A stretch of DNA of 64,000 nucleotides from Brooklawnia propionicigenes (GTDB lineage Bacteria > Actinomycetota > Actinomycetes > Propionibacteriales > Propionibacteriaceae), in contig NZ_AP028056.1 of NCBI RefSeq assembly GCF_030297015.1, positions 2,986,939 to 3,050,938 on the forward strand, read 5' to 3'. The position numbers and the translations under genes were made by a program. This document shows, one piece after another, positions 26,599 through 35,207 of the stretch (within the stretch, counting starts at the first letter, position 1; each line of letters begins with the position of its first letter). The notes beneath the pieces are model-generated. The model was given only the letters and a program-made list of their open reading frames with translations, was not told where the DNA came from and did not search any database.

Positions 26599-27948
26599 CT
26601 AGCCGTCGATGGTGACGACCTCGGCGGCGAGGCCCTGGGCTTCCAGGCCGGTGAGCAGCTGGTCGGCGTCCCCGCACAGCACCACGCTGAGTCGCTCCGG
26701 CCGGACCGCCGCGCTGAAAGCAGCGGATGCCTGGTCTGCGCTGACCGCCGCGATCTGGGCCTGCTGATCGTTGAACCACGATGCCGGCAGTCCCGTCCCG
26801 GCGAGTACGGACGCCTCGTCGGCGATCGCATCGGCGGTCTGGAAGCGCAGTGGCGCGATACCCAGCAGGAAGGTTCGGGCATCGAGCGCTTCGGTCGCGG
26901 TGAACGGCTCGTCGGTCACATTCAGTAAGTCGATCGCGGCCCGCGCGGCGGGGGCGGCGACCTCGGTGCGGCAACTGGTCTGCACCACGAAACTGCCGTG
27001 GCTGGGCAGCGGCCGGAAGCCGGCGTGGGCGCCGTAGGTGTATCCGAGTTCTTCGCGCAGCACCCGGTTCAACCGGGAGCCGAATGCGCCGCCGATCGCG
27101 CAGGAGGCCACCTGCAGGGCAGCCCACTGCGGATCAAGCCGGTCGGGTCCGAATCCACCGATCCGCAGATCGGCCTGCACCGAGCCGGGACGATCGATCA
27201 CCCACACGACCGGGGCGGCCGGATTGGCGAGGGTCTGCTCGTGGGCGGCCCGCTGGTTGCCCGGCGTCCACGAGCCGAAGGCCGCGTCGACCAGCTGCGC
27301 GGCGTCCGGGGGCAGCTCGCCGGCCAAGATGATGGTGGCCCCATCGGGACGCCACCAGCGGTCGTGAAATGCGATGACATCGTCTCGAGTGATGGCCTCG
27401 ACGGTGCTGATCCGCCCGGCGGCCGGTCGTCCCACCCGGCAACCGGCATCGAAGACAGCATTCTGGAATCCGATCTGGGCCAGCGCCGAACTGCGCGCCA
27501 GGGTCTGCTCGATCTCGGCCAGCCGCAGATCGCGGTGCCTGTCAACGTCGGCTTTCTCGTAGGCGGGCTGAGTGACGGTTTCTGCCAGCAGCCTCAGCGC
27601 CGCGGCCAGCTGGCTGACAGGAACCTCCATGCGGGCGACGGTGGAGGATTGACGCGCGGTGCCTGCGTAGATCGCACCGATGTCCTCCACAGCCTCTGCC
27701 AGCCGCGAACCCGGATGAAGCATGCTGCCCTCGTCGCTGGAGCGCACCGCGATGGTGGCGCAGCCCTCGACAGCCGCCGGCTCGCAGCTCAGCGGGGCAT
27801 CCATGACGACCTGAGCGCTGATCACATACTGGCCGGGTAGCTGGTAGAGCCACAGCCTGGCGCCGTTGTCCAACCGGGTTTCGGTGGGCGATTGCAGCGT
27901 CCAGACGTGTGCCGGGCGTACCTGCGGACGAACAGACGAGTGATTCAT
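26599..27948 (-). CDS. M16 family peptidase-like protein, non-catalytic partner
   Basis: A 449-aa M16-fold protein that lacks the HxxEH zinc motif; the equivalent stretch reads C-E-P-A-A-V-E-G-C. It keeps the R-x-N-R-V-L-R-E-E-L-G-Y-T-Y-G segment, whose Arg/Tyr pair completes the active site in two-subunit M16B proteases. It lies 2 bases downstream of a catalytic M16 gene, so the two probably form a heterodimer. Its TAG stop is formed by the CTAG that flanks the IS5-type element, so the element inserted at the last codon without changing the protein. Confidence 0.85.
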   Translation of the reverse strand: MNHSSVRPQVRPAHVWTLQSPTETRLDNGARLWLYQLPGQYVISAQVVMDAPLSCEPAAVEGCATIAVRSSDEGSMLHPGSRLAEAVEDIGAIYAGTARQSSTVARMEVPVSQLAAALRLLAETVTQPAYEKADVDRHRDLRLAEIEQTLARSSALAQIGFQNAVFDAGCRVGRPAAGRISTVEAITRDDVIAFHDRWWRPDGATIILAGELPPDAAQLVDAAFGSWTPGNQRAAHEQTLANPAAPVVWVIDRPGSVQADLRIGGFGPDRLDPQWAALQVASCAIGGAFGSRLNRVLREELGYTYGAHAGFRPLPSHGSFVVQTSCRTEVAAPAARAAIDLLNVTDEPFTATEALDARTFLLGIAPLRFQTADAIADEASVLAGTGLPASWFNDQQAQIAAVSADQASAAFSAAVRPERLSVVLCGDADQLLTGLEAQGLAAEVVTIDG

Positions 27949-27950
27949 GA

Positions 27951-29231
27951 CTAGTTGCCTCCGTCGATCTCGTAGCGCAAGGTCGCGCGGGCCTCCGGGT
28001 TGAACCAGCGCGCGGCGGCCCGAGCGATGTCGGGTACCTCAAGCTGCTCGATCTCGGCGAGTTCGTGATTGATGCGTTGCGGATCATCGAACAACGTGGC
28101 GTAGTAGCTCAGCTGGTTGGCACGTTCATCGATGGGGGCCAGAGCGGCCAGCCATTCTCGCTCGAAACCGGCTTTGGCGCGGGCGAGTTCTTCGGGCCGC
28201 GGGCCATCGGTGATGATGTCGTCGAGTGTCTCGACGACGGTGTCGGTGATCTGTGCCAGATCCACACCTTCGCGCGCCCGCACCGAGATCACCCCGAGCG
28301 AACTGCCGCGCGCCAGGCCGAAATCGTCGGCGCCGAGTGCCTCGGCGAGCTCGTTCTCGCGGATCAGCTGCCGATGGAGCCGCGACGACTGGCCGTCGGA
28401 GATCAGTGAGAGCAGCACCTCGACGGCCAGCCGGTCGGGATGAGTGAGTGGCGGAGTGCGCCAGCACAGATGGACCATCGGGCGTGGCACATCACGGCTG
28501 ACCACCACCTCGGGAGTGCCCGCATGAGGGGGCAGGGCCGGCGCGGGCTTGTTGGCCGGCACGCCGGCACCGGGGAGGTCACCGAAATAGCGTCCGGCCA
28601 GCTCATGACCTTGATCGACGCTCAACGCCCCGGACAGGGTCAGCACAGCGGCGCCCGGCTGATACCAGGTGCGGTAGAAAGCCTGCACGTCATCGAGGGT
28701 CGCCGCGTCCAGGTCAGCCATCGAACCGATCGCCGGGTGCGCGTAGGGATGGCCACCGGGGAAGTTCAACTGCAGCAGCAGTTCGAGCTGATCACCGTAG
28801 GGCACATTGTCATAGCGCTGGCGTTTCTCCTCCTTGACCACATCCCGCTGGGTCCGGAGGTTCTGCTCCCCGACATCGAGGCTGCCCATCCGGTCGGCCT
28901 CCAGCCACAGCGCCAGCTCGAGTGCCTGCGGCCCGACGGTCTCGAAGTAGTTCGTGCGATCGAAACTCGTGGTGGCGTTCGCGCTGCCACCGACCGCCTG
29001 AATCGTGGCCAGATGCTCGCCCGAGGCCACATTCGCCGAGCCGGCGAACATCAGGTGTTCGAACAGATGCGCGAAGCCGGTGGCCCCGGGGGCTTCGTCG
29101 GCCGATCCGACGCGATACCAGAGATTCACCGCGACACCGGGCGCGAGTGGATCGGGATTGGTGATCACCCGCAGCCCGTTGTCGAGGGTAGTGTCGTCGA
29201 CCGGGTAGTGCAGGCGGGTGACTTCTGACAT
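27951..29231 (-). CDS. M16 family zinc metallopeptidase, catalytic subunit
   Basis: A 426-aa pitrilysin-type peptidase. The inverted zinc motif H-L-F-E-H is at residues 55-59, preceded by the typical G-A-T-G-F-A, and a downstream E-x-x-N-L-R-T-Q-R-D-V-V-K-E-E helix supplies the third ligand. A C-terminal M16 lobe follows (S-R-L-H-R-Q-L-I-R-E-N-E). There is no signal peptide. Starts at 29249 (TTG), 29240 (ATG) and 29231 (ATG) are all possible and none has a ribosome-binding site; I chose the one nearest the conserved region. It is co-transcribed with the non-catalytic partner and divergent from mntH. Confidence 0.87.
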   Translation of the reverse strand: MSEVTRLHYPVDDTTLDNGLRVITNPDPLAPGVAVNLWYRVGSADEAPGATGFAHLFEHLMFAGSANVASGEHLATIQAVGGSANATTSFDRTNYFETVGPQALELALWLEADRMGSLDVGEQNLRTQRDVVKEEKRQRYDNVPYGDQLELLLQLNFPGGHPYAHPAIGSMADLDAATLDDVQAFYRTWYQPGAAVLTLSGALSVDQGHELAGRYFGDLPGAGVPANKPAPALPPHAGTPEVVVSRDVPRPMVHLCWRTPPLTHPDRLAVEVLLSLISDGQSSRLHRQLIRENELAEALGADDFGLARGSSLGVISVRAREGVDLAQITDTVVETLDDIITDGPRPEELARAKAGFEREWLAALAPIDERANQLSYYATLFDDPQRINHELAEIEQLEVPDIARAAARWFNPEARATLRYEIDGGN

Positions 29232-29279
29232 GAACTGCATGCTAGCCAACGCTTAGAATGCGGCGAGGGAGGTATCGAC

Positions 29280-30539
29280 GTGCAGCCAGCCGAGCTTCAG
29301 CCACCGCGCATGAGTATTGGACGGGTGGTCTCGCTGCTCGGTCCGGCGTTCGTGGCCTCCGTTGCCTATGTCGATCCGGGCAATGTGGCGGCAAACATGT
29401 CTGCCGGCGCCGACTACGGCTATCTGCTGGTCTGGGTACTGGTCGGAGCCTGCCTGATGGCGATGATCGTGCAGTATCTCTCGGCCAAGCTGGGCTTGGT
29501 GACCGGACGATCGCTGTCGAGCATGGTCAAGGATTCGCTGGCGCATCACCGGCAGGCGCGTCCTTTGCGGATCGGTTTCGCACTGCAGGCGATCGTCGTC
29601 GCCATCGCCACCGACGTTGCGGAGGTAATGGGCGGCGCGATCGCGATGAATCTGCTCTTCGGCCTGCCGGGCTGGCTGGGTGGACTCATCGTGGTGGTGG
29701 TGTCGCTGTTCTGGCTCGGCTTCATGCGCTCCCGGGGGGAGCGGGCGCTGGACATCGGCGTGACGCTGGTGCTGCTGGTAATCGCTGCCGGCTTCCTGGT
29801 CTCCCTGGTGTGGGCGCCGCCCGACCCGGCAGGGGTCATCGGGGGCATGGTGCCCCGCTTCAGCGGCGCGGGCTCGGTGGCGATCGCCGCGGCGATGCTG
29901 GGGGCCACCGTGATGCCGCACGCGATCTACCTGCATTCGACTCTGGCGATCGATCGGCATCGTCCGCTGGGACAGCTGGATGCCCCCTTGAAGTCGCTGC
30001 TGTTCGTGCAGCGCGTCGATGTCGGAGCGTCCCTGGTGGTGGCCGGCACGGTGAACGTGGCGATGTTGCTGTTCGGTGCGACCATCCTGCGCGGAGTTCC
30101 TCATTCGGATGCGGTCGTGGCCGCATACGAGGTGTTGAATACGCAGATCGGCCGGCTGCCCGCCATCATCTTCGCGATCGGGCTGCTGGCGTCCAGCATC
30201 GGGTCGGCCGTGGTCGGGACCCATGCCGGCGCCAGCATCATGTACGACCTGCTGCCCTGGCGCATCGACAGCCGGATTCGCAGAGTGGCCACGGTGCTGC
30301 CCTCGATCGTCCTGCTCGCGGTGGGCGTCAACGCGACCATGGCGTTGGTGGGTAGCCAACTCGTGCTCAGCTTCGGGATCGGCTTCGCCTTGATCCCGCT
30401 GGTCTGGTTCACCAGCAGCCCGAAGCACATGGGGGAGTGGGCCTCGGGTCCGTGGCTGCGGATGACGTCGATCATCATCACGGCATTGGTGCTCGCGTTG
30501 AATATCGCCGTGATCGTGATGACCCTTGCCGAAGCGTGA
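29280..30539 (+). CDS. mntH: Nramp-family divalent metal (Mn2+/Fe2+) transporter
   Basis: A 419-aa integral membrane protein with about 11 transmembrane helices, of the Nramp/MntH family (proton-coupled Mn2+/Fe2+ import). The metal-binding signatures are present: Y-V-D-P-G-N-V-A-A-N in helix 1 and V-M-P-H-A-I-Y-L-H-S in helix 6. The start is GTG 29280, with a GGGAGG ribosome-binding site 8 bases upstream and a TAGAAT -10 element at 29254-29259, implying a short leader. No clear MntR- or Fur-type operator is visible. The gene stands alone, divergent from the M16 pair. Confidence 0.93.
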   Translation: MQPAELQPPRMSIGRVVSLLGPAFVASVAYVDPGNVAANMSAGADYGYLLVWVLVGACLMAMIVQYLSAKLGLVTGRSLSSMVKDSLAHHRQARPLRIGFALQAIVVAIATDVAEVMGGAIAMNLLFGLPGWLGGLIVVVVSLFWLGFMRSRGERALDIGVTLVLLVIAAGFLVSLVWAPPDPAGVIGGMVPRFSGAGSVAIAAAMLGATVMPHAIYLHSTLAIDRHRPLGQLDAPLKSLLFVQRVDVGASLVVAGTVNVAMLLFGATILRGVPHSDAVVAAYEVLNTQIGRLPAIIFAIGLLASSIGSAVVGTHAGASIMYDLLPWRIDSRIRRVATVLPSIVLLAVGVNATMALVGSQLVLSFGIGFALIPLVWFTSSPKHMGEWASGPWLRMTSIIITALVLALNIAVIVMTLAEA

Positions 30540-30602
30540 ACCGAGGCGCTGATCCTCGCCGATTCGCCGACACGGTAGACATGTCGTAGAGAGGAGAACG
30601 GC

Positions 30603-31571
30603 ATGACAACAGATTCGCCGGTTACCATCGCGCACGACGTGTTGCAGCTGGGGCCCGTCCAGGTGAGCTTCCAACGGACGCTGCGGCTGCCCGAGACCGG
30701 ACTGCACGCGCTGCCGCCCGGGTTGGGTAGATTCCGGCTGCGCCGGGTGGCGGACTATCCGGACACCGCGCCGGCCGACTGGCTGGAACGTGGCGGTGTG
30801 ATGCTGCCGGTCTACCAGCGCGAGGCCATGTGGCTCTCGTTCGTCAGTTCCGAGCCGGCCGCGTTGCAGGTCGCGATCGGCAAGATCTGCGCCATCAGCG
30901 GCACGGCGTGGCGTGAGAAGCTGCGCCACGAGCCACAGAACTATGTGGCCCTACCGCGGCAGCCGTGGCTGGACGGCATCAACTCCGGGGACGGAACCAT
31001 CCGCCAGTTCGTCGCCGTTGCGCTGGGATCGGGAGCCACAGTGGAGGGCCAGCTGAGTGGCGAGGAGATCCATGGGGGAATCCAGCTGCGGGCGGTCGGC
31101 CTGAGCGATGCGGCGTTGCAGAGCTGGCGCGCCGAGCAGCACCGCGCGTCCGGCCGCAGGATGAGCGCGGTCGCCGCCGCGCCGGCATCGGCGGCCATGG
31201 GGCTCGGTGCCGGTGGCCGGATGCGTCAGGAGATCTATGCCGATCAGCGGCAGCTGGCCGATTATGACGAGGACCGCTCGTGGCGGGTCTTCGTCCATCT
31301 GTGCTCGGCCGAGCAGTGGACGACGATCACCGGGGAGCTGCCGCCGCCGACGCCGATCGACCGGGAGACCTACGTCAAGTTCGGCCTGCCATGGTTCGAC
31401 TACTACGACGCGGACGCCGACGATCTGGCGGCCAGCCAGGCATTGGCGCAGGTAAAGACCGTCGACGAGGTGCTCGGTCTGCCGGTCGAACCCTTCAGCC
31501 CGGTCGATCCGGCCACCGTCATCCAATTGAAGGACGCGCACGGGGACGAGGTGAGCGACGGCGATTGGTGA
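30603..31571 (+). CDS. Conserved protein of unknown function
   Basis: A 322-aa soluble protein with no recognised domain. It resembles a widespread uncharacterised family with the segments G-G-V-M-L-P-V-Y-Q-R-E-A-M-W-L-S-F, G-K-I-C-A-I-S-G, Q-P-W-L-D-G-I-N, I-R-Q-F-V-A-V-A-L-G and E-E-I-H-G-G-I-Q-L-R. A central Ala/Met/Gly-rich stretch (about 195-210) leads into a C-terminal part with the acidic-aromatic W-F-D-Y-Y-D-A-D-A-D-D-L. It has a GAGAGGAG ribosome-binding site. No signal peptide or membrane helix is present. It is a single-gene unit ending before the tRNA-fMet terminator. Confidence 0.75.
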   Translation: MTTDSPVTIAHDVLQLGPVQVSFQRTLRLPETGLHALPPGLGRFRLRRVADYPDTAPADWLERGGVMLPVYQREAMWLSFVSSEPAALQVAIGKICAISGTAWREKLRHEPQNYVALPRQPWLDGINSGDGTIRQFVAVALGSGATVEGQLSGEEIHGGIQLRAVGLSDAALQSWRAEQHRASGRRMSAVAAAPASAAMGLGAGGRMRQEIYADQRQLADYDEDRSWRVFVHLCSAEQWTTITGELPPPTPIDRETYVKFGLPWFDYYDADADDLAASQALAQVKTVDEVLGLPVEPFSPVDPATVIQLKDAHGDEVSDGDW

Positions 31572-31628
31572 TCGCGATCGGAGTTCTTGAGAGGGCAACG
31601 ATGACCTCGACGTGTCCGGAGAATGAAA

Positions 31629-31660
31629 GCTCCTGACCAGCATATGCGCTGGTCAGGAGC
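31629..31660 (-). terminator. Intrinsic terminator of tRNA-fMet
   Basis: A perfect 13-bp stem (GCTCCTGACCAGC / GCTGGTCAGGAGC) with a 6-base loop, followed on the minus strand by TTTCATTC. It lies 8 bases past the 3' end of the tRNA, and may also end transcription of the opposing conserved gene. Confidence 0.85.
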
Positions 31661-31668
31661 CTGATTCG

Positions 31669-31742
31669 TAGCGGGGACAGGATTTGAACCTGTGACCTCT
31701 GGGTTATGAGCCCAGCGAGCTACCGAGCTGCTCCACCCCGCG
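31669..31742 (-). tRNA. tRNA-fMet (CAT, initiator)
   Basis: The 74-base minus-strand sequence folds as a tRNA with anticodon CAT. Initiator features are present: a C1/U72 mismatch at the acceptor end, and three G-C pairs in the anticodon stem (GCTGGGCTCATAACCCAGA). The T-loop TTCAAAT and acceptor CGCGGGG/CCCCGC are intact. CCA is not encoded. Confidence 0.95.
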
Positions 31743-31884
31743 TCGACTCGTTGAACCTTAGCCCGGTTCGGGCAGGGATTCAAATCGGCTGCTTAGGTCA
31801 TCCGCCGTGGCGTGGTTTAGGTTCCCGAGGCAGTCGACGACTACACTTTTGGTCCACCGACAAGCGTCAGGAGCCACGAACAAG

Positions 31885-33390
31885 ATGACCAGGGTTTTCC
31901 GCCAGATGGCCACCGTACTGATCGGCCTACTCGCGTTGGTTCTGGCTGCCTGTAGCCCGACAGCCACCGAACCGCAGGATCGCCAGCTCGTTGTCGGCAC
32001 CTCCGTCGCCCCCAACTCCATGGATCCGACCACGTCTGCTGCCGCAGCCATCCCCGAGGCGTTGCTCTACAACGTCTACGAGACACTTCTCAAGATCGAT
32101 GGCGAGGGCAAGTACCAGCCGCTGCTGGCCAGCGAGTGGTCGGTCTCGTCCGACGGTCTGATCTATACCTTCAACCTGCGCCCGCAGGCGCAGTTCGCCA
32201 GCGGTACCAAAGTCACGGCCGACGCGGTGATCGCCTCGATTCAGCGCATCATCGATGACGACTCGGTGCTTCCGATCCTCAAGACCGCGATGGCCCCGCT
32301 CGCCTCGATGCGCGCGGTCGACGACGACACCGTGCAGTTCACGCTCAGCACCCCCTCGCAGAACTGGCTGTTCGACATGTCGCAGCGGGCCGGCATCATC
32401 TTCGATCCCGATCATCTCGACCAGTTGGCCACCACCCCGGCCGGATCCGGGCCGTTCGTCTTCTCCAACTGGACAGAGGGCGACTCGGTGACCCTGGTCC
32501 GCAACGACAACTACTGGGGCACACCCACCAAGCTGGCCGGCGTGACCTTCAAGTCGTACAGCGATCCCAACGCGATGAATGCGGCCATGCTGGCGGGGCA
32601 ACTCGACATCGTCTCCAATGTTGCGGCCCCGCAGGCGCTCGACCAGTTCCAGACCGCCGATTTCAACGTGCTCGAGGGCAGCACGACCGGTGAGGTGGTC
32701 CTCGGTTTCAACCACCAGAATGAGGTCCTCAAGGATCTGCGGGTGCGTCAGGCGATCAACTATGCGATCGATCGTCCGGCATTGCTCGACGCGGTCTGGG
32801 CAGGCAAGGGTGAGCTGATCGGCTCCATGGTTCCGCCCACCGACCCCTGGTTCGAGGATCTTTCGCAGAGGTACCCCTACGATCCGGACAAGGCTCGCGA
32901 ACTGCTGGCCGAGACCGGCCTCGGCCAGATCAGCCTGAGGCTGCGCGTGCCGACGTTGCCGTATGCGCCGGGAGCTGCGAGCTACATCGCCAGCCAGCTC
33001 GGCGCGGTGGGCATTCAGGTCACCGTGGACGAACTCGAGTTCCCGGCCACCTGGGTGGACCAGGTCATGTATCAGGGCAACTACGACATGACGATCGTCG
33101 CCCACGTCGAGGCCCGCGATATCGGCAACTTCGCCGATCCCACCTACTACTGGCATTACGACAACCCCGAGTTCCAGCAGCTGATCGCTGCGGCAGACAA
33201 GACCATGACCGAGGACGAGCAGGTCACACTGATGAAGCAGGCCGCCCGGATTCTGTCCGACGATGCCGCCGCCGATTTCTTGTGGCTGATGCCGAACCTG
33301 ATCGTGACGAAGGCCGATGTCACCGGGGTGGACTCGAACCGCACCTCGCTGAGCTTCGACATGACCGGGGTCAATGCGCCGGCCGCCTGA
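31885..33390 (+). CDS. ABC transporter substrate-binding lipoprotein (peptide/dipeptide type, SBP family 5)
   Basis: A 501-aa extracytoplasmic lipoprotein. The signal sequence M-T-R-V-F-R-Q-M-A-T-V-L-I-G-L-L-A-L-V ends in a lipobox L-A-A-C-S, so it is anchored through Cys after cleavage. The mature part is a family-5 solute-binding protein: L-L-Y-N-V-Y-E-T-L, F-T-L-S-T-P-S-Q-N-W, G-T-P-T-K-L and V-R-Q-A-I-N-Y-A-I-D-R are typical of Dpp/Opp proteins. The ATG at 31885 was chosen over an upstream in-frame codon because it starts the signal peptide; AGGAG lies 11 bases upstream. First gene of a five-gene importer operon. The exact substrate cannot be read from sequence; peptides or nickel are family options. 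Confidence 0.92.
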   Translation: MTRVFRQMATVLIGLLALVLAACSPTATEPQDRQLVVGTSVAPNSMDPTTSAAAAIPEALLYNVYETLLKIDGEGKYQPLLASEWSVSSDGLIYTFNLRPQAQFASGTKVTADAVIASIQRIIDDDSVLPILKTAMAPLASMRAVDDDTVQFTLSTPSQNWLFDMSQRAGIIFDPDHLDQLATTPAGSGPFVFSNWTEGDSVTLVRNDNYWGTPTKLAGVTFKSYSDPNAMNAAMLAGQLDIVSNVAAPQALDQFQTADFNVLEGSTTGEVVLGFNHQNEVLKDLRVRQAINYAIDRPALLDAVWAGKGELIGSMVPPTDPWFEDLSQRYPYDPDKARELLAETGLGQISLRLRVPTLPYAPGAASYIASQLGAVGIQVTVDELEFPATWVDQVMYQGNYDMTIVAHVEARDIGNFADPTYYWHYDNPEFQQLIAAADKTMTEDEQVTLMKQAARILSDDAAADFLWLMPNLIVTKADVTGVDSNRTSLSFDMTGVNAPAA

Positions 33391-33402
33391 TCCGGGGATG
33401 TT

Positions 33403-34389
33403 GTGAACTCGACTCGTGTTGCCAGCACGGGCTGGCTGGTGGCGCGTCGCGTCGGCTGGTTCGCGCTGAGCATGCTGGTGGCCTCGATCGTCGTGTTCGC
33501 TCTGCTGAACCTGCTGCCCGGAGACGTCGCTGGGGTGATCCTCGGCCCGAACGCCAGTCAGCAATCGATCGACGCGCTGCGTGAACAGCTCGGTCTCAAC
33601 CAGAACATCGTGCCGCGCTATGTCGAATGGCTGGGCGCCATGCTGACCGGCGATCTGGGTTCGTCGGCACTGACCGGGGCGCCGGTGAACCCGGTCGTCG
33701 CCGACAAGTTCGGTGTGACCTTGTCGCTGGTGCTGTTCGGAATGCTCGCGGCCGTCCTCATTGCGCTGCCGCTGGGCATTCTGGCGGCGTTGCGTCGCGG
33801 ACGAGCCGATGGTGTACTCATCTCCGGTTTCAGCCAGCTGGGCATGGCGATTCCGGCCTTCGTCGTGGGTATCGCGCTCAGCGTGGTGGTGGGCGCAAAG
33901 CTGCACTGGCTGCCCGCCAACGGCTATGTACCGATCTCGAGGTCATTCGGGCAGTGGCTGTCCCACCTGATTCTGCCGGCGCTGACGCTGGGCCTGGTCC
34001 AGTCCGCGGTGCTGGTGCGCTACGTGCGTTCGGCATTCATCGATGTCATCAGCCAGGACTACTACCGGACCGCTCGTGCGATCGGCTGGCGTCGCTGGCC
34101 CGCGATCGTACGGCACGGGTTGCGCAACGCCTCGCTGCAGATCGTCACCGTCCTCGGCCTGCAGCTGTCGACACTGTTCGTGGGCGCGATCGTCGTGGAG
34201 AGCGTCTTCGTGCTGCCCGGGCTGGGCAGTTATCTGGTGCAGATGGTCGGTAATCGCGACCTGCCTGTCGTCCAGTCGATCGTGATGATCCTGGTCGCCC
34301 TGGTTCTGGTGATCAACCTGCTCGTCGACCTGAGCTACACGCTGATCGATCCCCGATTGCGTGCCGGTGAGGACGAGGTGGACGACTAG
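33403..34389 (+). CDS. ABC transporter permease, DppB type
   Basis: A 328-aa inner-membrane permease with about six helices. N-terminal features: F-A-L-L-N-L-L-P-G-D-V-A, then L-G-L-N-Q-N-I-V-P-R-Y-V-E-W-L, the standard DppB/OppB entry segment. The cytoplasmic coupling loop reads Q-D-Y-Y-R-T-A-R-A-I-G-W ... G-L-R-N-A (EAA loop). It starts at a GTG 12 bases after the binding-protein gene, and its stop overlaps the next start by one base. Confidence 0.93.
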   Translation: MNSTRVASTGWLVARRVGWFALSMLVASIVVFALLNLLPGDVAGVILGPNASQQSIDALREQLGLNQNIVPRYVEWLGAMLTGDLGSSALTGAPVNPVVADKFGVTLSLVLFGMLAAVLIALPLGILAALRRGRADGVLISGFSQLGMAIPAFVVGIALSVVVGAKLHWLPANGYVPISRSFGQWLSHLILPALTLGLVQSAVLVRYVRSAFIDVISQDYYRTARAIGWRRWPAIVRHGLRNASLQIVTVLGLQLSTLFVGAIVVESVFVLPGLGSYLVQMVGNRDLPVVQSIVMILVALVLVINLLVDLSYTLIDPRLRAGEDEVDD

Positions 34390-35207
34390 TGAGACGCAAT
34401 CCCGCCCTGCTGATCGGTGCGGCCATGGTCGCGCTGGTGGTGGTCTTCGCCCTCATCTCCGCGGTGTGGACGCCCTACAATCCCACCGAGGTCACCCCTG
34501 GGCGGCTGCTGCCGCCCAGCACGGCTCACCTGATGGGCACCGACGGCTTCGGCCAGGACATCGCCAGCCGGGTGCTGGTCGGTGCCCGCAGCTGTCTGCT
34601 GGTCGGCGTGGTGGCGGTCGGGATCGGCGCGTTGCTCGGCGTCCCGCTCGGCGTCACGGCCGCGGTCAACCAGCACAGTTGGCCGGGTACGGTGATCATG
34701 CGGGCGACCGACATCGTCTATGCGTTCCCGGCACTGCTGCTGGCCATCATTCTGGCCGCGGCCCGCGGTTCGGGTTCGACGGTGACCGCCATGACCGCGA
34801 TCGGTATCGCGTCGATTCCGGCATTCGCCCGGGTGTCCCGGGGAGCTGCCCTGCAGGTGCTCAGCCAGGACTACATCATCGCGGCCCGCAGCGCCGGCAC
34901 CACCCCCGGTGGCATCGCCTGGCGGCATGTGCTGCCGAACATCACTCCGGTGGTGCTCGTCCAGGCCTCGGTCAGTTTCGGGCTGGCGATCCTCGCCGAG
35001 GCGGCACTGAGCTATCTGGGCCTCGGCACCCCGCCGACCACGCCGACCTGGGGACGAATGATCTACGAATCCCAGCCCTACCTCTACACGAACCTGAATC
35101 TGGCCTTGTGGCCCGGGCTTTTCATCGCGATCGCCGTGCTCGGCTTCAATCTGCTCGGCGATGGGCTGCGTGAACTCGTCGATCCCACCCTGCAAGACGT
35201 CCGGTGA
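34389..35207 (+). CDS. ABC transporter permease, DppC type
   Basis: A 272-aa inner-membrane permease, the second channel subunit. It has the DppC/OppC hallmarks L-M-G-T-D-G-F-G-Q-D-I-A-S-R-V-L-V-G-A near residue 50, the EAA loop Q-D-Y-I-I-A-A-R-S-A-G-T ... H-V-L-P-N, and the terminal N-L-L-G-D-G-L-R-E-L-V-D-P. The GTG start overlaps the stop of the preceding permease; its own stop overlaps the GTG of the ATPase gene. Its C-terminal motif and length are normal. Confidence 0.93.
   Translation: MRRNPALLIGAAMVALVVVFALISAVWTPYNPTEVTPGRLLPPSTAHLMGTDGFGQDIASRVLVGARSCLLVGVVAVGIGALLGVPLGVTAAVNQHSWPGTVIMRATDIVYAFPALLLAIILAAARGSGSTVTAMTAIGIASIPAFARVSRGAALQVLSQDYIIAARSAGTTPGGIAWRHVLPNITPVVLVQASVSFGLAILAEAALSYLGLGTPPTTPTWGRMIYESQPYLYTNLNLALWPGLFIAIAVLGFNLLGDGLRELVDPTLQDVR

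Noticed and set aside
31807-31884. Longer N-terminus for the substrate-binding lipoprotein
   Set aside because: The upstream 26 codons would place residues before a perfect lipoprotein signal peptide and overlap the likely promoter (TACACT near 31839).
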